In this document: piece after piece, positions 5,573 through 12,195 of the stretch
Position numbering within the stretch: the first letter of the stretch is position 1
How the letters are laid out: each line of letters starts with the position of its first letter
Assembly (NCBI GenBank): GCA_002417975.1
Contig: DIDE01000030.1
Span: 1,212-13,406 of the forward strand
Length of the DNA stretch: 12,195 nt
Direction of reading: 5' to 3'
Source: Eggerthellaceae bacterium UBA5808
GTDB taxonomy: Bacteria > Actinomycetota > Coriobacteriia > Coriobacteriales > Eggerthellaceae
The notes under the pieces: generated by a model
What the model saw: only the letters and a program-made list of their open reading frames with translations
What the model was told of the DNA's origin: nothing
The model's database searches: none
Translations under genes and position numbers: made by a program

Positions 5573-7750
5573 ATGAAAGTAATCAAACGTAACGGTTCAG
5601 AAGTCACTTTCGATGTCACGAAGATCGTCAACGCGATCTCCAAGGCAAACCGGGAGGTTCCACCTGAGGAGCGCCTAAGTCAGCAGCAAATTCTTGACGC
5701 ATCCGATCAGGTTACCACCCAATGCGGAAAATGCGGTCATGCACCGTCAGTCGAAGAGATCCAAGATATCGTCGAGGATCAAATCATGGCTGAAGGTTGC
5801 TTCGCTGTTGCACGAAAATATATCATTTACCGATACGTCCAAGAACTCAAGCGCACTTCAAATACGACAGATGATCGTATCCTCTCCCTAATCGAGTGCA
5901 ACAATGAGGTCGTAAAACAGGAAAATTCGAATAAGAATCCTATCGTTAACAGCGTACAGCGCGACTATATGGCTGGCGAGGTATCCAAGGATTTGACCAT
6001 GCGCATGCTTCTACCTGCGGATGTTGTCGAAGCGCACAATGAAGGCCTCATTCATTTTCATGATGCCGACTACTACGTGCAGCATATGCATAACTGCGAC
6101 CTTGTTAACCTGGAAGACATGCTTCAAAACGGAACAGTCATTAGCGGTACTCTTATCGAAAAGCCGCATAGTTTTTCGACGGCTTGTAACATCGCAACAC
6201 AGATCATCGCCCAAGTCGCAAGTTGCCAATACGGTGGACAGAGTATCTCACTTGCTCACCTTGCTCCCTTTGTTGATATCAGCCGCAAGAAAATCCGCCG
6301 CGAAACTATCGCTGAGATGAACGAACTTGGTCTTGAGCCCAGCGCCGAACAGCTTAATAACGTTGTCGAAGAACGCGTCAAAGAAGAGATCTGCCGTGGC
6401 GTCCAGACCATTCAATACCAGGTCGTTACCCTTATGACAACAAATGGCCAAGCACCATTTGTAACAGTCTTTATGTATCTGAACGAAGCCAAGAACGAGC
6501 GCGAAAAGAAGGACTTGGCAATGATCATCGAGGAAACGCTGCGCCAGCGCTATCGCGGTGTCAAAAACGAAAAGGGCGTCTGGATTACACCAGCCTTCCC
6601 TAAGCTCATTTACGTGCTCGAGGCCGACAACATTGCCGAAGGTACTCCCTACTTTGAGCTAACCAAGATGGCAGCAAAATGCACAGCAAAACGCATGGTG
6701 CCTGATTACATCTCCGAAAAAGTCATGCTACAAAACAAGGTTGACCAGAATGGCGACGGACAATGCTACACCTGCATGGGATGCCGCAGTTTCCTTACCC
6801 CCTATGTTGACGCAGAAGGTAAGCCTAAGTACTACGGTCGTTTCAATCAAGGCGTTGTGACAATCAATCTTGTCGACGTTGCATGCTCGTCACAGCGAAA
6901 CATGGATCATTTCTGGGAGATCTTTGATGAGCGCCTTGAGCTCTGTCATAAAGCACTGATGTGCCGTCACAACCGCCTTAAAGGTACCCTATCGGATGCT
7001 GCACCAATTCTGTGGCAATACGGTGCACTCGCACGCCTCAAAAAGGGTGAAAAAATCGACAAGCTGCTCTACGGCGGATATTCGACACTTTCCCTTGGCT
7101 ATGCAGGACTGTATGAATGCACCAAGTATATGACAGGCAAAAGTCATACCGACCCCACCGCAACGCCATTCGCTCTCGCCGTTATGAAGCACTTAAACGA
7201 TAAATGCGCTGAATGGAAGAACGAGCACAATATCGACTTCAGCTTGTATGGTACGCCGCTCGAATCAACGACGTACACATTCAGTAAGGCACTTCAACGT
7301 CGCTTTGGAATCATTCCTGGCGTCACCGATAAGGGCTATATCACCAACAGTTATCACGTTCATGTATCCGAAAAGATCGATGCATTTACGAAGCTCAAGT
7401 TCGAGAGCCAGTTCCAACGTCTGTCCCCTGGCGGAGCAATCAGCTATATTGAAGTACCTGATATGAAGGACAACCTTAAAGCTGTTATGCGCGTACTGCA
7501 GTACATCTATGAGAACATCATGTACGCCGAGCTCAACACTAAGAGTGATTATTGCCAGTGCTGTGGATACGATGGCGAGATTCAAATCGTTACTGACGAC
7601 GACGGTAAGCTCGTATGGGAATGCCCGCAATGTGGCAACCGCGACCAGAATAAGATGAACGTTGCACGTCGTACCTGTGGCTATATCGGTACGCAATTCT
7701 GGAACCAAGGACGTACGCAAGAGATCAAAGATCGCGTACTCCATCTGTAA
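5573..7750 (+). CDS. nrdD: Anaerobic (class III) ribonucleoside-triphosphate reductase, large subunit
   Basis: NrdD reduces ribonucleotide triphosphates to deoxyribonucleotides anaerobically, using a glycyl radical installed by NrdG and formate as reductant in the classical enzyme. The 725 residues fit the family. Residues 1 to about 95 form an ATP-cone allosteric domain (starting KVIKRNGSEVTFDVTKI). The catalytic barrel follows, with Cys175 in HMHNCDLVNL and Cys404 in TCMGCRSFL, which correspond to the active-site cysteines. The C-terminus holds a Cys4 zinc motif (Cys661-x2-Cys664 and Cys684-x2-Cys687) and the glycyl-radical loop RRTCGYIG with the radical at Gly703. The start ATG 5573 has GGGAG (5564-5568) four bases upstream. 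NrdG follows after 69 bases, and NrdR-like boxes lie upstream. All key residues are present; identification is secure. Confidence 0.97.
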   Translation: MKVIKRNGSEVTFDVTKIVNAISKANREVPPEERLSQQQILDASDQVTTQCGKCGHAPSVEEIQDIVEDQIMAEGCFAVARKYIIYRYVQELKRTSNTTDDRILSLIECNNEVVKQENSNKNPIVNSVQRDYMAGEVSKDLTMRMLLPADVVEAHNEGLIHFHDADYYVQHMHNCDLVNLEDMLQNGTVISGTLIEKPHSFSTACNIATQIIAQVASCQYGGQSISLAHLAPFVDISRKKIRRETIAEMNELGLEPSAEQLNNVVEERVKEEICRGVQTIQYQVVTLMTTNGQAPFVTVFMYLNEAKNEREKKDLAMIIEETLRQRYRGVKNEKGVWITPAFPKLIYVLEADNIAEGTPYFELTKMAAKCTAKRMVPDYISEKVMLQNKVDQNGDGQCYTCMGCRSFLTPYVDAEGKPKYYGRFNQGVVTINLVDVACSSQRNMDHFWEIFDERLELCHKALMCRHNRLKGTLSDAAPILWQYGALARLKKGEKIDKLLYGGYSTLSLGYAGLYECTKYMTGKSHTDPTATPFALAVMKHLNDKCAEWKNEHNIDFSLYGTPLESTTYTFSKALQRRFGIIPGVTDKGYITNSYHVHVSEKIDAFTKLKFESQFQRLSPGGAISYIEVPDMKDNLKAVMRVLQYIYENIMYAELNTKSDYCQCCGYDGEIQIVTDDDGKLVWECPQCGNRDQNKMNVARRTCGYIGTQFWNQGRTQEIKDRVLHL

Positions 7751-7773
7751 AGACCTGTCGTATCATCAGCATT

Positions 7774-7806
7774 CACGTTACTCGCCTCTTCCAGGCGAGT
7801 AACGTG
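7774..7806 (+). other. Perfect 14-bp hairpin between nrdD and nrdG
   Basis: CACGTTACTCGCCT (7774-7787), loop CTTCC and AGGCGAGTAACGTG (7793-7806) pair without mismatch. No T-tract follows. Instead TAAGGGAG, the nrdG ribosome site, begins immediately. It is therefore better read as an mRNA-stability or processing element, or as partial attenuation, tuning nrdG below nrdD, than as a full terminator. Function is inference. Confidence 0.75.
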
Positions 7807-7819
7807 TAAGGGAGCAACT

Positions 7820-8365
7820 ATGAATTACGGAACCATCAAATACGACGACATCGCCGACGGAGAAGGCGTTCGCACAAGCCTATTCGTATCGGGCTGCCGT
7901 CGTCATTGTAAGAATTGCTTTAATCCAGAAACATGGGACTTCGGCTATGGCACCACATTCACCGATTCTGAGATAGATGAGATTATCGAATCTATTAAGC
8001 ATCCGTGGATCGATGGTCTTACCATCCTTGGCGGAGAGCCACTTGAGCCAGAGAATCAGCAAGCTGTCGCAGAGCTTATCAAACGTGCACGACAAGAAGC
8101 TCCTGATAAGACCATCTGGGTCTATAGTGGATTTACCTACGAAATCCTACGCGATAACGACGATGCCCGCACACCCTATACCGATGCCATCCTCGACAAT
8201 ATCGACATTCTTGTCGACGGCCCTTTCATCGAGGAGCAAAAGAATCTTCTTTTGCGTTTCCACGGATCGGACAATCAACGCATAATCGATATGCCGCAAA
8301 CGCGCGCACAAGATACCATCGTTTTGTGGCAAGACGACCCGCGCTACGCTACACATTCCTTCTAA
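7820..8365 (+). CDS. nrdG: Anaerobic ribonucleoside-triphosphate reductase activating protein (radical SAM)
   Basis: NrdG uses a [4Fe-4S] cluster and S-adenosylmethionine to generate the 5'-deoxyadenosyl radical that abstracts hydrogen from the NrdD glycine. Seen directly: the N-terminal MNYGTIKYDDIADGEGVRTS, typical of the NrdG/PFL-activase group, then the cluster motif C-x3-C-x2-C at Cys26, Cys30 and Cys33 (SGCRRHCKNCFNP) and the SAM-binding ILGGEPLEPEN. At 181 residues it is somewhat longer than enterobacterial NrdG (about 154), with extra C-terminal sequence. The start ATG 7820 is preceded by AAGGGAG (7808-7814). It is co-directional with nrdD and separated by a hairpin. A terminator hairpin follows its stop by 18 bases. 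Confidence 0.96.
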   Translation: MNYGTIKYDDIADGEGVRTSLFVSGCRRHCKNCFNPETWDFGYGTTFTDSEIDEIIESIKHPWIDGLTILGGEPLEPENQQAVAELIKRARQEAPDKTIWVYSGFTYEILRDNDDARTPYTDAILDNIDILVDGPFIEEQKNLLLRFHGSDNQRIIDMPQTRAQDTIVLWQDDPRYATHSF

Positions 8366-8383
8366 GTTCCTGCTAATACAAAG

Positions 8384-8413
8384 AGAGGACCTCGGCATTT
8401 GTCGAGGTCCTCT
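8384..8413 (+). terminator. Terminator after nrdG
   Basis: AGAGGACCTCG (8384-8394), loop GCATTTGT and CGAGGTCCTCT (8403-8413) make a perfect 11-bp stem followed by TGTATTGT. Eighteen bases after the nrdG stop. On the minus strand CTTTGTATT follows, so it may work in both directions. Confidence 0.8.
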
Positions 8414-8469
8414 TGTATTGTACGATGCGTTTGTTTCAGTACGTTCACTGTGCCAGATAAGCATAAGAA

Positions 8470-8497
8470 AAGAGCCCCAGCATTTGTTGGGGCTCTT
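8470..8497 (-). terminator. Terminator for rplJL, convergent with nrdG
   Basis: AAGAGCCCCA (8470-8479), loop GCATTTGT and TGGGGCTCTT (8488-8497) form a perfect 10-bp stem. Read on the minus strand it ends in TCTTTTCTTATG, a good U-rich tail, about 108 bases downstream of the rplL stop. The loop is identical to that of the nrdG terminator. Confidence 0.8.
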
Positions 8498-8589
8498 CGT
8501 ATACAGGTATCACGCGATAACCGTATCCTATGTATACATTAACAAGCGCATAAAACGTATATGCAGCTTATTCGCATGTAGGCACAGAT

Positions 8590-8611
8590 GAAATAGTATT
8601 GCTACTATTTC
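8590..8611 (-). other. 9-bp hairpin spanning the rplL stop codon
   Basis: GAAATAGTA (8590-8598) and TACTATTTC (8603-8611) pair perfectly. On the minus strand the loop is GCAA, a GNRA-type tetraloop. The stem includes the TAG stop of rplL (8605-8607). It could protect the mRNA 3' end; inference. Confidence 0.6.
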
Positions 8612-8976
8612 AGGGTTACAGCAGCACCGGCCTTCTCGAGCTTAGCCTTGATTTCCTCAGCCTTGTCCTTTGCAACGCCTTCAGAGATTGCCTTAGGAGC
8701 ACTCTCAACGAGGTCCTTAGCATCTTTCAGGCCCAGGCTGGTGATCTCACGAACAGTCTTGATAACAGCGATCTTGTTGTCACCAAAGCCTTCGAGGATA
8801 ACATCAAACTCGGTCTTTTCTTCAGCAGCAGGAGCAGCTGCACCAGCAGCGGCAACAGCAACAGGAGCAGCAGCGGAAACACCAAAGGTGTCCTCGATGT
8901 CCTTGACGAGCTCAGATGCCTCCATCAGAGACATCTCCTTCAGTGCTTCAATAATATCTTCCTTGGTCATAGCCAT
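8605..8976 (-). CDS. rplL: Ribosomal protein bL12 (L7/L12)
   Basis: L7/L12 is the multicopy stalk protein of the 50S subunit that recruits and stimulates translational GTPases. The 123 residues show the standard plan: an N-terminal dimerisation domain (about 1-35, TKEDIIEALKEMSLMEASEL), an Ala/Pro/Val-rich flexible hinge (about 36-52) and the C-terminal factor-binding domain with KIAVIKTVREITSLGLKDAK and a KAKLEKAGAAVTLK end. The start is ATG at 8976, with AAAGGA seven or eight bases upstream; the next in-frame ATG at 8970 would be too far from it. It lies 79 bases downstream of rplJ and is presumably co-transcribed and controlled by the shared L10 leader. Confidence 0.97.
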   Translation of the reverse strand: MAMTKEDIIEALKEMSLMEASELVKDIEDTFGVSAAAPVAVAAAGAAAPAAEEKTEFDVILEGFGDNKIAVIKTVREITSLGLKDAKDLVESAPKAISEGVAKDKAEEIKAKLEKAGAAVTLK

Positions 8977-9055
8977 GGTATGTTCCTTTCATCCGACCGA
9001 TTATCGGTCTAATTCACCTAATCATGCAGCGCATTCGCGCCTTACGCAACGCGTT

Positions 9056-9577
9056 TTACGCCGCTGGTTTCTGCTTGGCGACCTGATCGATCGACTGAGC
9101 AAGACCACGAGGCACACCGTTGATTGAAACGGCGAGTCCACGTGCAATACCGGAGATAAGACCGGCCATCTTTCCCATGAGTTCCTCGCGGGAAGGAAGA
9201 GAAGCAATCGCCTTTACCGTTTCGGCATCGACGACTTCGCCCTCCATGTAACCACCCTTGATAACGAGTTTCTCGTTATCCTTGGCAAAGTCATTGACTG
9301 CTTTAGCAGCTGCTGCAGCATCATCTTTTGCGAAGACGAATGCGTTAGGGCCAGCAAGCATATCATCAACTTCGGGGAGTCCAGCATCTTTGAGGGCAAT
9401 ACGCATCAACGTATTTTTATAAACCGTCATGTGAGCACCAGATTTACGGATGCTACGACGAAGGTCTTGCGCCTCTTTAACGCTAAGGCCACGGTAATCA
9501 ACAACCCACATCGCGGTAATATCTTTTAGATCTTCCTTGATTGCGGAGAGAGCTTCTGTTTTCTGAGCATTTGGCAT
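9056..9577 (-). CDS. rplJ: Ribosomal protein uL10
   Basis: L10 anchors L7/L12 dimers to 23S rRNA and also represses its own operon by binding the leader mRNA. The 173 residues begin MPNAQKTEALSAIKEDL and show the family features AMWVVDYRGLSVKEAQDLR, YKNTLMRIAL and LAGPNAFVFAKDD, with an Ala-rich C-terminal helix region that docks L12. The frame stays open upstream to 9826, but the start is placed at ATG 9577 because it is preceded by an excellent ribosome site, AAGGAGGTG (complement of 9584-9592), and because similarity to L10 begins here. The upstream in-frame sequence is the structured leader. rplK/rplA are not adjacent: decayed transporter genes lie upstream, so this is a two-gene stalk operon. 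Confidence 0.96.
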   Translation of the reverse strand: MPNAQKTEALSAIKEDLKDITAMWVVDYRGLSVKEAQDLRRSIRKSGAHMTVYKNTLMRIALKDAGLPEVDDMLAGPNAFVFAKDDAAAAAKAVNDFAKDNEKLVIKGGYMEGEVVDAETVKAIASLPSREELMGKMAGLISGIARGLAVSINGVPRGLAQSIDQVAKQKPAA

Positions 9578-9699
9578 AATGTACACCTCCTTTTCTAAGC
9601 AAACGGGTTCCGCTCCCGTAGGAGAAAAGCGCTCTCGGGAAGCCGGGCGGACCATCAATCGATGTTTGAACGCATCCATCGGATCACATGCCCTCACAA

Positions 9700-9825
9700 C
9701 ATAAGAGCGACCCCCTGCTGCACAACAGCAAGGGGTCGTAAAGTATTCGTACTTTGCAACCACCTCGGCGGGCCGCATCTCTGCGATTAAACCTCTCGGC
9801 ACCTGCTGTCTTTGGCAGCGGAACA
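9700..9825 (-). ncRNA. L10-binding leader (rplJL autoregulatory RNA) with attenuator-like hairpin
   Basis: On the minus strand the leader contains GCTGCCAAAGACAGCAGGTG (complement of about 9798-9817) followed by GCCGAGAGG and GCCGAGGTGG. These fit the kink-turn and conserved stems of the L10 leader class that binds the L10(L12)4 complex. About 60 bases further on comes a 13-bp hairpin (9708-9738). The leader lies between the promoter and rplJ. Boundaries are approximate, since I judged them by eye. Confidence 0.75.
9708..9738 (-). terminator. Attenuator-like hairpin in the rplJ leader
   Basis: On the minus strand CGACCCCTTGCTG, loop TTGTG and CAGCAGGGGGTCG form a 13-bp stem with one G-U pair, followed by CTCTTATGTTG. 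It sits after the L10-binding motif and about 130 bases before rplJ, a position suited to transcription attenuation. Confidence 0.6.
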
Positions 9826-9859
9826 ATCATTACAATGTCACATTTCTGCAACGACGTTT

Positions 9860-9888
9860 AGTATGGCAGGAACACGCAGGCTTTGCAA
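9860..9888 (-). promoter_or_regulatory. Promoter of rplJL
   Basis: On the minus strand TTGCAA (9888-9883) is a -35 and CATACT (9865-9860) a -10, separated by exactly 17 bases. Each matches consensus at four of six positions. Transcription would start near 9853, giving a leader of about 275 bases before rplJ. Confidence 0.65.
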
Positions 9889-9977
9889 TCCTTAGTATCC
9901 CGATCGGCACAACATTCCCATATGGGTCGGTTGTAAATTCGAACACAACATTGCAAAAGCAAACGCGACAGATGCGA

Positions 9978-10503
9978 TTAGCTCACTAGCCCATAAGGAA
10001 ACACGGTTTGCATACGAGCATTGTCGCATTGTCCAGGAACAACACGCGCACGAGCAATAAGCGTCATCTGAAGCTGACCACCACTTACTTCATCGCAATT
10101 TCGCGAAGCAATATCTGCTATCCCCAGCCACTCAGACATCGCATATGATCGGTCGTAATCATCTTTTGAGGGAACGGAAAACGTCGAAGATGAAGCATTA
10201 AGGCCCATAACAACCGTATCGATAATCCGATATGAAAATGGATTATTCTTTGCTTGAGGAACGTAACTAATATGCGACCAAAGTTCACGATGCGAATAGC
10301 TATGCAGATCTTTTCCACCAAGCCGCGTTTCGCCTCGATCCCATTTGAGGAATCCCATCATGCATTTCAACAGCGTCGTTTTACCAACACCATTTGGGCC
10401 CAAAACGGTCAGGACTGATCGATCAGGAACAGTAAAAATCGAGGTCTTCGATTACCTGATGACTTCTGTAGCCAAACGATGCATGGCAGACTTCAAGCTT
10501 CAT
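9978..10503 (-). pseudogene. Iron/siderophore ABC transporter ATPase, frameshifted and truncated (FecE/FepC-like)
   Basis: FecE-type ATPases are about 255-residue cytoplasmic proteins that drive FecCD permeases. The expected start is ATG at 10503 (MKLEVCHASFGYRSHQVIEDLDF). The frame then breaks at a T5 run (plus-strand A5 at 10434-10438): removing one T restores TVPDRSVLTVLGPNGVGKTT, with Walker A. The second frame carries the Q-loop region (YVPQAKNNPF) and the signature VSGGQLQMTLIARA. After that the similarity stops. Walker B, D-loop and switch histidine are absent, replaced by about 25 unrelated residues to the stop at 9978. Two independent lesions make this a pseudogene. It begins 5 bases after the permease stop, in operon style. 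Confidence 0.85.
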
Positions 10504-10508
10504 CCGTA

Positions 10509-11538
10509 TCACCTTCCACGAGAACTTGTCTGATTACTTGTACGACGCAAAATCCATGCGAAGAATGGGGCACCAACGACTGCCGTCAGTATCGAAAGAG
10601 GAATCTCCGCCGTAGTCAACGCTCGTGCTATGTCATCGATTATGAGCATATACGAGCCACCGATAAGCATTGATGCGGGGATAAGCAATCGATGGTCATT
10701 ACCAACGATCATGCGACCAATATGCGGAATTACCAGGCCGACCCATCCAATAACACTGCACAATGACACCGTAGTTGCCGTTATGAGCATAGCAAGGAAT
10801 ATAACAACCAAGCGCAAGCGCGTAACGTTTACGCCAAGAGAACGAGCTTCTTCCTCATCAAGCGACAACAAGTTAAGCTTCCGTCTCAGTACAAAGAGCA
10901 AAGCACAGCATGGGATAACAACCGCAGCAGCAACTGCGATATCGTCATATGATGTTGAGGCAAGACTTCCCATAAGCCATGTTGTAATAGCAGGAAGTTT
11001 ATCGTAGGGATCGCTGACGTATTTGATAAGTGAAACCAACGCAGTAAAAAGCGAACTTACAACTACGCCGGCAAGGACAAGTGTATGTAGTTGCGTCCGT
11101 CGTTGTACACGGCCAAGCATTACGACAAGACCGACTGCAATAATTTCAAAGCCAAGCGAGAACCCTTGAATAACAAACGCACTGCCAGACAGCAAAATTC
11201 CTAACGCGGCGCCAAAGCTCGCTCCTGACGAAACGCCCAATATGTCTGAGCTTAGGATTTCCAAATACCGATTGATAAGAAGCGCCGGCGACCGGCAAGC
11301 CAGCACCAACAAGCACTCCCAATATCACCCGAGGAAAGCGTACATTCATGATAATGTTCGAAATCATCGAATCAGGAGCACCTTGACCTGAGAAAGAGGA
11401 AATAAACGTCGACAGAGCCTCAATGGGATCAATACAATAGCGCCCAAAGCACAGCGAGCCAAAGCAACACAGCAAGAAGACAATAGGCAGAATGCCCATT
11501 ACCACACGTCGATGAAAAGCATTCTGAACATTAAGCAT
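10509..11538 (-). pseudogene. FecCD-family iron/siderophore ABC permease, disrupted by a frameshift
   Basis: FecCD permeases span the membrane about ten times and import iron-chelates, haem or cobalamin. The N-terminal frame starts at ATG 11538 (MLNVQNAFHRRVVMGILP, first membrane segment) and carries NVRFPRVILGVLVGAGL and AGASYQSVFGNP. At about 11249-11257 the frame shifts, and the C-terminal frame continues with SSDILGVSSGASFGAALGI through GWVGLVIPHIGRMIVG to AEIPLSILTAVVGAPFFAWI. The two frames together total about 340 codons, the normal family length, so the gene was intact recently. Family members normally have a few residues between GNP and SDILG, so a small deletion is likely. A sequencing error is possible, but the damaged ATPase alongside favours real decay. 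Confidence 0.87.
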
Positions 11539-11591
11539 ATGGGAGTGATTCCCCGGTCGTGGTATGCGAAGGAGTTCCCATCATTAGCCAT

Positions 11592-11843
11592 TCACCTACA
11601 TACCGATGTTTGCCCACAACATGCGGGAACATGATTGAATACATTCATAAAATCCGCAGCGAACGGACGTATTGGACTGTTCCAAGAGATACGACTCGAA
11701 ACCGCTGCATGTGGTATCTCGACAAATGCGGTTTTACTATCGGAAGGCAAGAACGCGCGTAAAAGCCCGTCGCCAACTAGCACATCGTAGTTTCCACACT
11801 GAAGCATCTCTGCTAGCTTTGTTTCGGTAATCGCCGCTATATT
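11592..11843 (-). pseudogene. Remnant of an unidentified gene upstream of the permease
   Basis: An open minus-strand frame runs from just after a TAA (11844-11846) to TGA 11592-11594, about 83 codons with no well-supported start. It reads ITETKLAEMLQCGNYDVLVG, then FVEIPHAAVSSRISW and PIRPFAADFMN. It looks like the C-terminal end of a larger protein that belonged to the transporter operon. The position suits a substrate-binding protein. The PHxAVSSR segment also recalls C-terminal parts of nitrogenase component-1-like proteins that sit near FecBCD transporters in some anaerobes. I do not recognise it securely. It ends 53 bases before the permease start. Confidence 0.45.
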
Positions 11844-11875
11844 TTACGTTCAGCAGTATAAAGCATTGATAGATT

Positions 11876-11892
11876 AACCTATTTGTTAGGTT
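11876..11892. promoter_or_regulatory. Palindrome AACCTA-N5-TAGGTT
   Basis: AACCTA (11876-11881) and TAGGTT (11887-11892) form an inverted repeat that overlaps the left half of the DtxR-like box. It may be a second, offset metalloregulator half-site arrangement controlling the divergent minus-strand operon. Confidence 0.45.
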
Positions 11893-11904
11893 TGCCTTAC
11901 TATA
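11886..11904. promoter_or_regulatory. DtxR/IdeR-like iron box
   Basis: TTAGGTTTGCCTTACTATA matches the 19-bp IdeR/DtxR consensus TTAGGTTAGCCTAACCTAA at 14 positions, 11 of them among the first 12. It overlaps the TATAAT at 11903-11908. It lies between the decayed iron transporter operon (minus) and the exported-protein gene (plus), so it could give iron-dependent repression to either or both. Confidence 0.65.
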
Positions 11905-11908
11905 TAAT
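11903..11908 (+). promoter_or_regulatory. -10 element upstream of the exported-protein gene
   Basis: TATAAT is a perfect -10 hexamer. I see no good -35 at 16-18 bases upstream (TATTTG at 17). The start would be near 11915, leaving a leader of about 135 bases that includes a small inverted repeat (AGTAT...ATACT, about 11999-12018). Confidence 0.5.
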
Positions 11909-12049
11909 CTCCAAATTGTAGAAAGAACTATTCATGAACAAGTAGAAAAACAATCATCTAATTAGCCATACAACCATTCATTGATGAAAAGAATCAAAAG
12001 TATGCTTCAAAATATACTTGACCTCTTGCCAAAATAGATGGGGGGATAT

Positions 12050-12195
12050 ATGGATGCACATTTTATCGGTAAGCTAAGAAAAAGCATTATAGGCATTATA
12101 TTTGCAGGGGCGCTTATCGCGATAATTGTTCCTGCCATAAGTACAAACGCATACGCAGGAAATCACCAAGATACCTGGTATTCATCTTATTGCGC
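12050..12195 (+). CDS. Exported protein, N-terminus only (runs off the right edge)
   Basis: The visible 48 codons encode a Sec-type signal peptide: a basic n-region (GKLRKS), a hydrophobic core (IIGIIFAGALIAIIVPAIS) and a likely signal-peptidase I site after NAYA. The mature sequence begins GNHQDTWYSSYC. There is no lipobox cysteine at the cleavage site. The start ATG 12050 follows a GGGGGGA tract (12040-12046); the alternative ATG at 12054 stops after seven codons. The DtxR-like box upstream suggests an iron-regulated surface or secreted protein. The family cannot be told from this fragment. Confidence 0.8.
   Translation, partial: MDAHFIGKLRKSIIGIIFAGALIAIIVPAISTNAYAGNHQDTWYSSYC

Noticed and set aside
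5344..5643. Minus-strand open frame across the nrdD leader and start
   Set aside because: It overlaps the certain nrdD N-terminus and has no protein resemblance.
7265..7744. 159-codon minus-strand open frame
   Set aside because: Antisense shadow of the highly conserved nrdD C-terminus, including the zinc and radical motifs.
8648..9127. Plus-strand open frame of 159 codons across rplL and the intergenic region
   Set aside because: Its Ala-rich stretch is the complement of the rplL hinge; rplL and rplJ are certain on the other strand.
9603..9619. tRNA T-arm-like ACGGG...CCCGT hairpin
   Set aside because: No acceptor, D or anticodon arms surround it; it is a small stem within the rplJ leader.
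9578..9826. N-terminal extension of rplJ
   Set aside because: The frame is open but the sequence is the structured L10 leader, and the strong ribosome site and family start both lie at 9577.

Overview
The window looks like chromosomal DNA of a moderate-GC anaerobic actinobacterium, most likely of the Coriobacteriia (Eggerthella/Cryptobacterium-like). This placement is inference from protein recognition, not from a search. The supporting signs are an oxygen-sensitive class III ribonucleotide reductase with its activase, a 2-hydroxyacyl-CoA dehydratase-type system with an ASKHA activase (both restricted to anaerobic chemistry), a DtxR/IdeR-like operator and NrdR-type operators.

Layout. Positions 1-350 hold the C-terminal part of trpA, entering from the left edge. 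Positions 351-1442 are a 1.1-kb non-coding region filled with unrelated direct-repeat families: four 13-bp units, two and a half 62/63-bp units, about seventeen degenerate 15-17-bp units and four 10-bp units. It also holds two strong hairpins. Positions 1443-4885 are a two-gene, translationally coupled operon. It encodes a dehydratase D-type subunit and an unusual 714-residue protein that joins a second dehydratase-type domain to an activase domain. Positions 4886-5572 hold a helically phased pair of NrdR-like boxes and a long leader. Positions 5573-8365 are nrdD and nrdG, separated by a perfect 14-bp hairpin. Two convergent terminators with the same loop sequence follow.

On the minus strand lie rplL (8605-8976) and rplJ (9056-9577). 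They are preceded by an L10-binding leader, an attenuator-like hairpin and a recognisable promoter. Positions 9978-11843 hold a decayed iron/siderophore-type ABC transporter operon on the minus strand: a remnant upstream ORF, a permease with a mid-gene frameshift, and an ATPase that is frameshifted near its start and truncated before Walker B. At the right edge a DtxR/IdeR-like box overlaps a -10 element, upstream of a plus-strand gene that encodes an exported protein and runs off the window.

The parts work mostly as independent blocks: tryptophan synthesis, radical or low-potential anaerobic chemistry, anaerobic deoxynucleotide supply under NrdR control, ribosomal stalk synthesis under L10 autoregulation, and iron-responsive functions of which one arm has decayed. 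The most unusual items are the dehydratase-activase fusion with its pentapeptide-repeat insert and the repeat-rich intergenic region just upstream of that operon.
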